A DNA stretch of 5,640 nt from assembly GCA_021804525.1 (NCBI GenBank), contig JAJZHJ010000107.1:1-5640 (forward strand), read 5' to 3'. Position 1 is the first letter of the stretch; each line of letters starts with the position of its first letter. A program made the position numbers and the translations under genes. This DNA comes from Bacteroidota bacterium (GTDB taxonomy: Bacteria > Bacteroidota > Bacteroidia > Bacteroidales > Paludibacteraceae). This document shows positions 5,402 through 5,640 of the stretch, piece after piece. The notes beneath the pieces were generated by a model. It was not told the origin of the DNA. It ran no database searches and saw only the letters and a list, made by a program, of their open reading frames with translations.

Positions 5402-5640
5402 TTATTTTTCTTTAATTATATAGACATCTTCATTCGCCCGTTTCATTCCGTAAGTCTCTCTTGCAAATTTCTCCAAATTCGCATTACTCGTCTTCAGTTC
5501 ATTAATTTGTTCAAGATTGCGTTGAATGGTTTGGTTATAGGTATCAATCTGATCTTGTAATCGATGGATTTCTTGCTCATTTTCAATACGTTTAACGAAG
5601 TTATTTTCATCAAAAAAAGACATAAGAATCAAGAAAAACC
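5402..5640 (-). CDS. FtsB/DivIC-family cell division protein, 5' end outside the window
   Basis: This is the C-terminal part of a small bitopic divisome protein of the septum formation initiator (FtsB/DivIC) family, which bridges membrane and periplasmic partners (FtsL, FtsQ/DivIB) at the septum. The 78 visible residues show the end of a hydrophobic helix (FFLILMSFF), the family's DENNFVKRI junction, a heptad-like coiled coil (roughly EIHRLQDQID to NELKTSNANLEK), and the closing block FARETYGMKRANEDVYIIKEK, matching the conserved ARE-Y-M-KP-ED-Y ending. The frame stays open to the window edge. In-frame TTG (5632-5630) and ATG (5623-5621) codons would delete most of the transmembrane helix, so the true start is almost certainly beyond 5640; full-length relatives are about 95-105 residues. 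It is the upstream gene of a two-gene operon. Whether it is the FtsB or another FtsL/DivIC-like member cannot be settled here. Confidence 0.88.
   Translation of the reverse strand, partial: FFLILMSFFDENNFVKRIENEQEIHRLQDQIDTYNQTIQRNLEQINELKTSNANLEKFARETYGMKRANEDVYIIKEK

Noticed and set aside
5402..5632. Complete 76-residue FtsB-like protein starting at TTG 5632
   Set aside because: The frame stays open to the window edge, and starting here would discard most of the membrane helix the family needs. The gene is treated as partial.

Overview
This AT-rich window looks like chromosomal DNA from a member of the Bacteroidota, most likely class Bacteroidia. The evidence is a DnaA with the Bacteroidales-style Walker B stretch (DDIHEFAGK), a small HTH protein of a kind I associate with this phylum, a short FtsB/DivIC-type protein, weak or absent Shine-Dalgarno sequences, and one promoter-like match to the Bacteroidota sigma-ABfr pattern (TTG, 20 nt, TAnnTTT). 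I cannot name the genus.

Layout. Positions 1-300 hold the 3' end of a decayed IS30-family transposase, broken by a frameshift and followed at once by a strong hairpin terminator. Positions 301-630 are non-coding. A stomatin/slipin-type SPFH membrane protein (631-1497, +) faces NAD-dependent alanine dehydrogenase ald (1596-2681, -) across a shared bidirectional terminator. A 376-bp AT-rich gap separates ald from the divergent dnaA (3058-4455, +), which ends at a 20-bp perfect hairpin terminator. After a second non-coding stretch with a promoter-like element comes a conserved 91-residue HTH protein of unknown role (4710-4985, +). It faces, across another bidirectional terminator, a two-gene minus-strand operon: a partial FtsB/DivIC-family division protein (5402-5640, running off the window) and an uncharacterised four-helix membrane protein (5046-5396).

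Working together. Apart from the ftsB-like/membrane-protein pair, each gene seems to be its own transcription unit, bounded by hairpin terminators. dnaA (replication initiation) and the FtsB-like gene (divisome) are both cell-cycle genes, but they are not co-transcribed. There is no dnaN, no recF and no recognisable DnaA-box cluster, so nothing here supports an origin of replication beside dnaA.

I did not find a new multi-gene system. The less explained items are the HTH protein, the membrane protein paired with the FtsB-like gene, the slipin gene without NfeD and with a quasi-palindrome before its start, and the frameshifted IS30 remnant.
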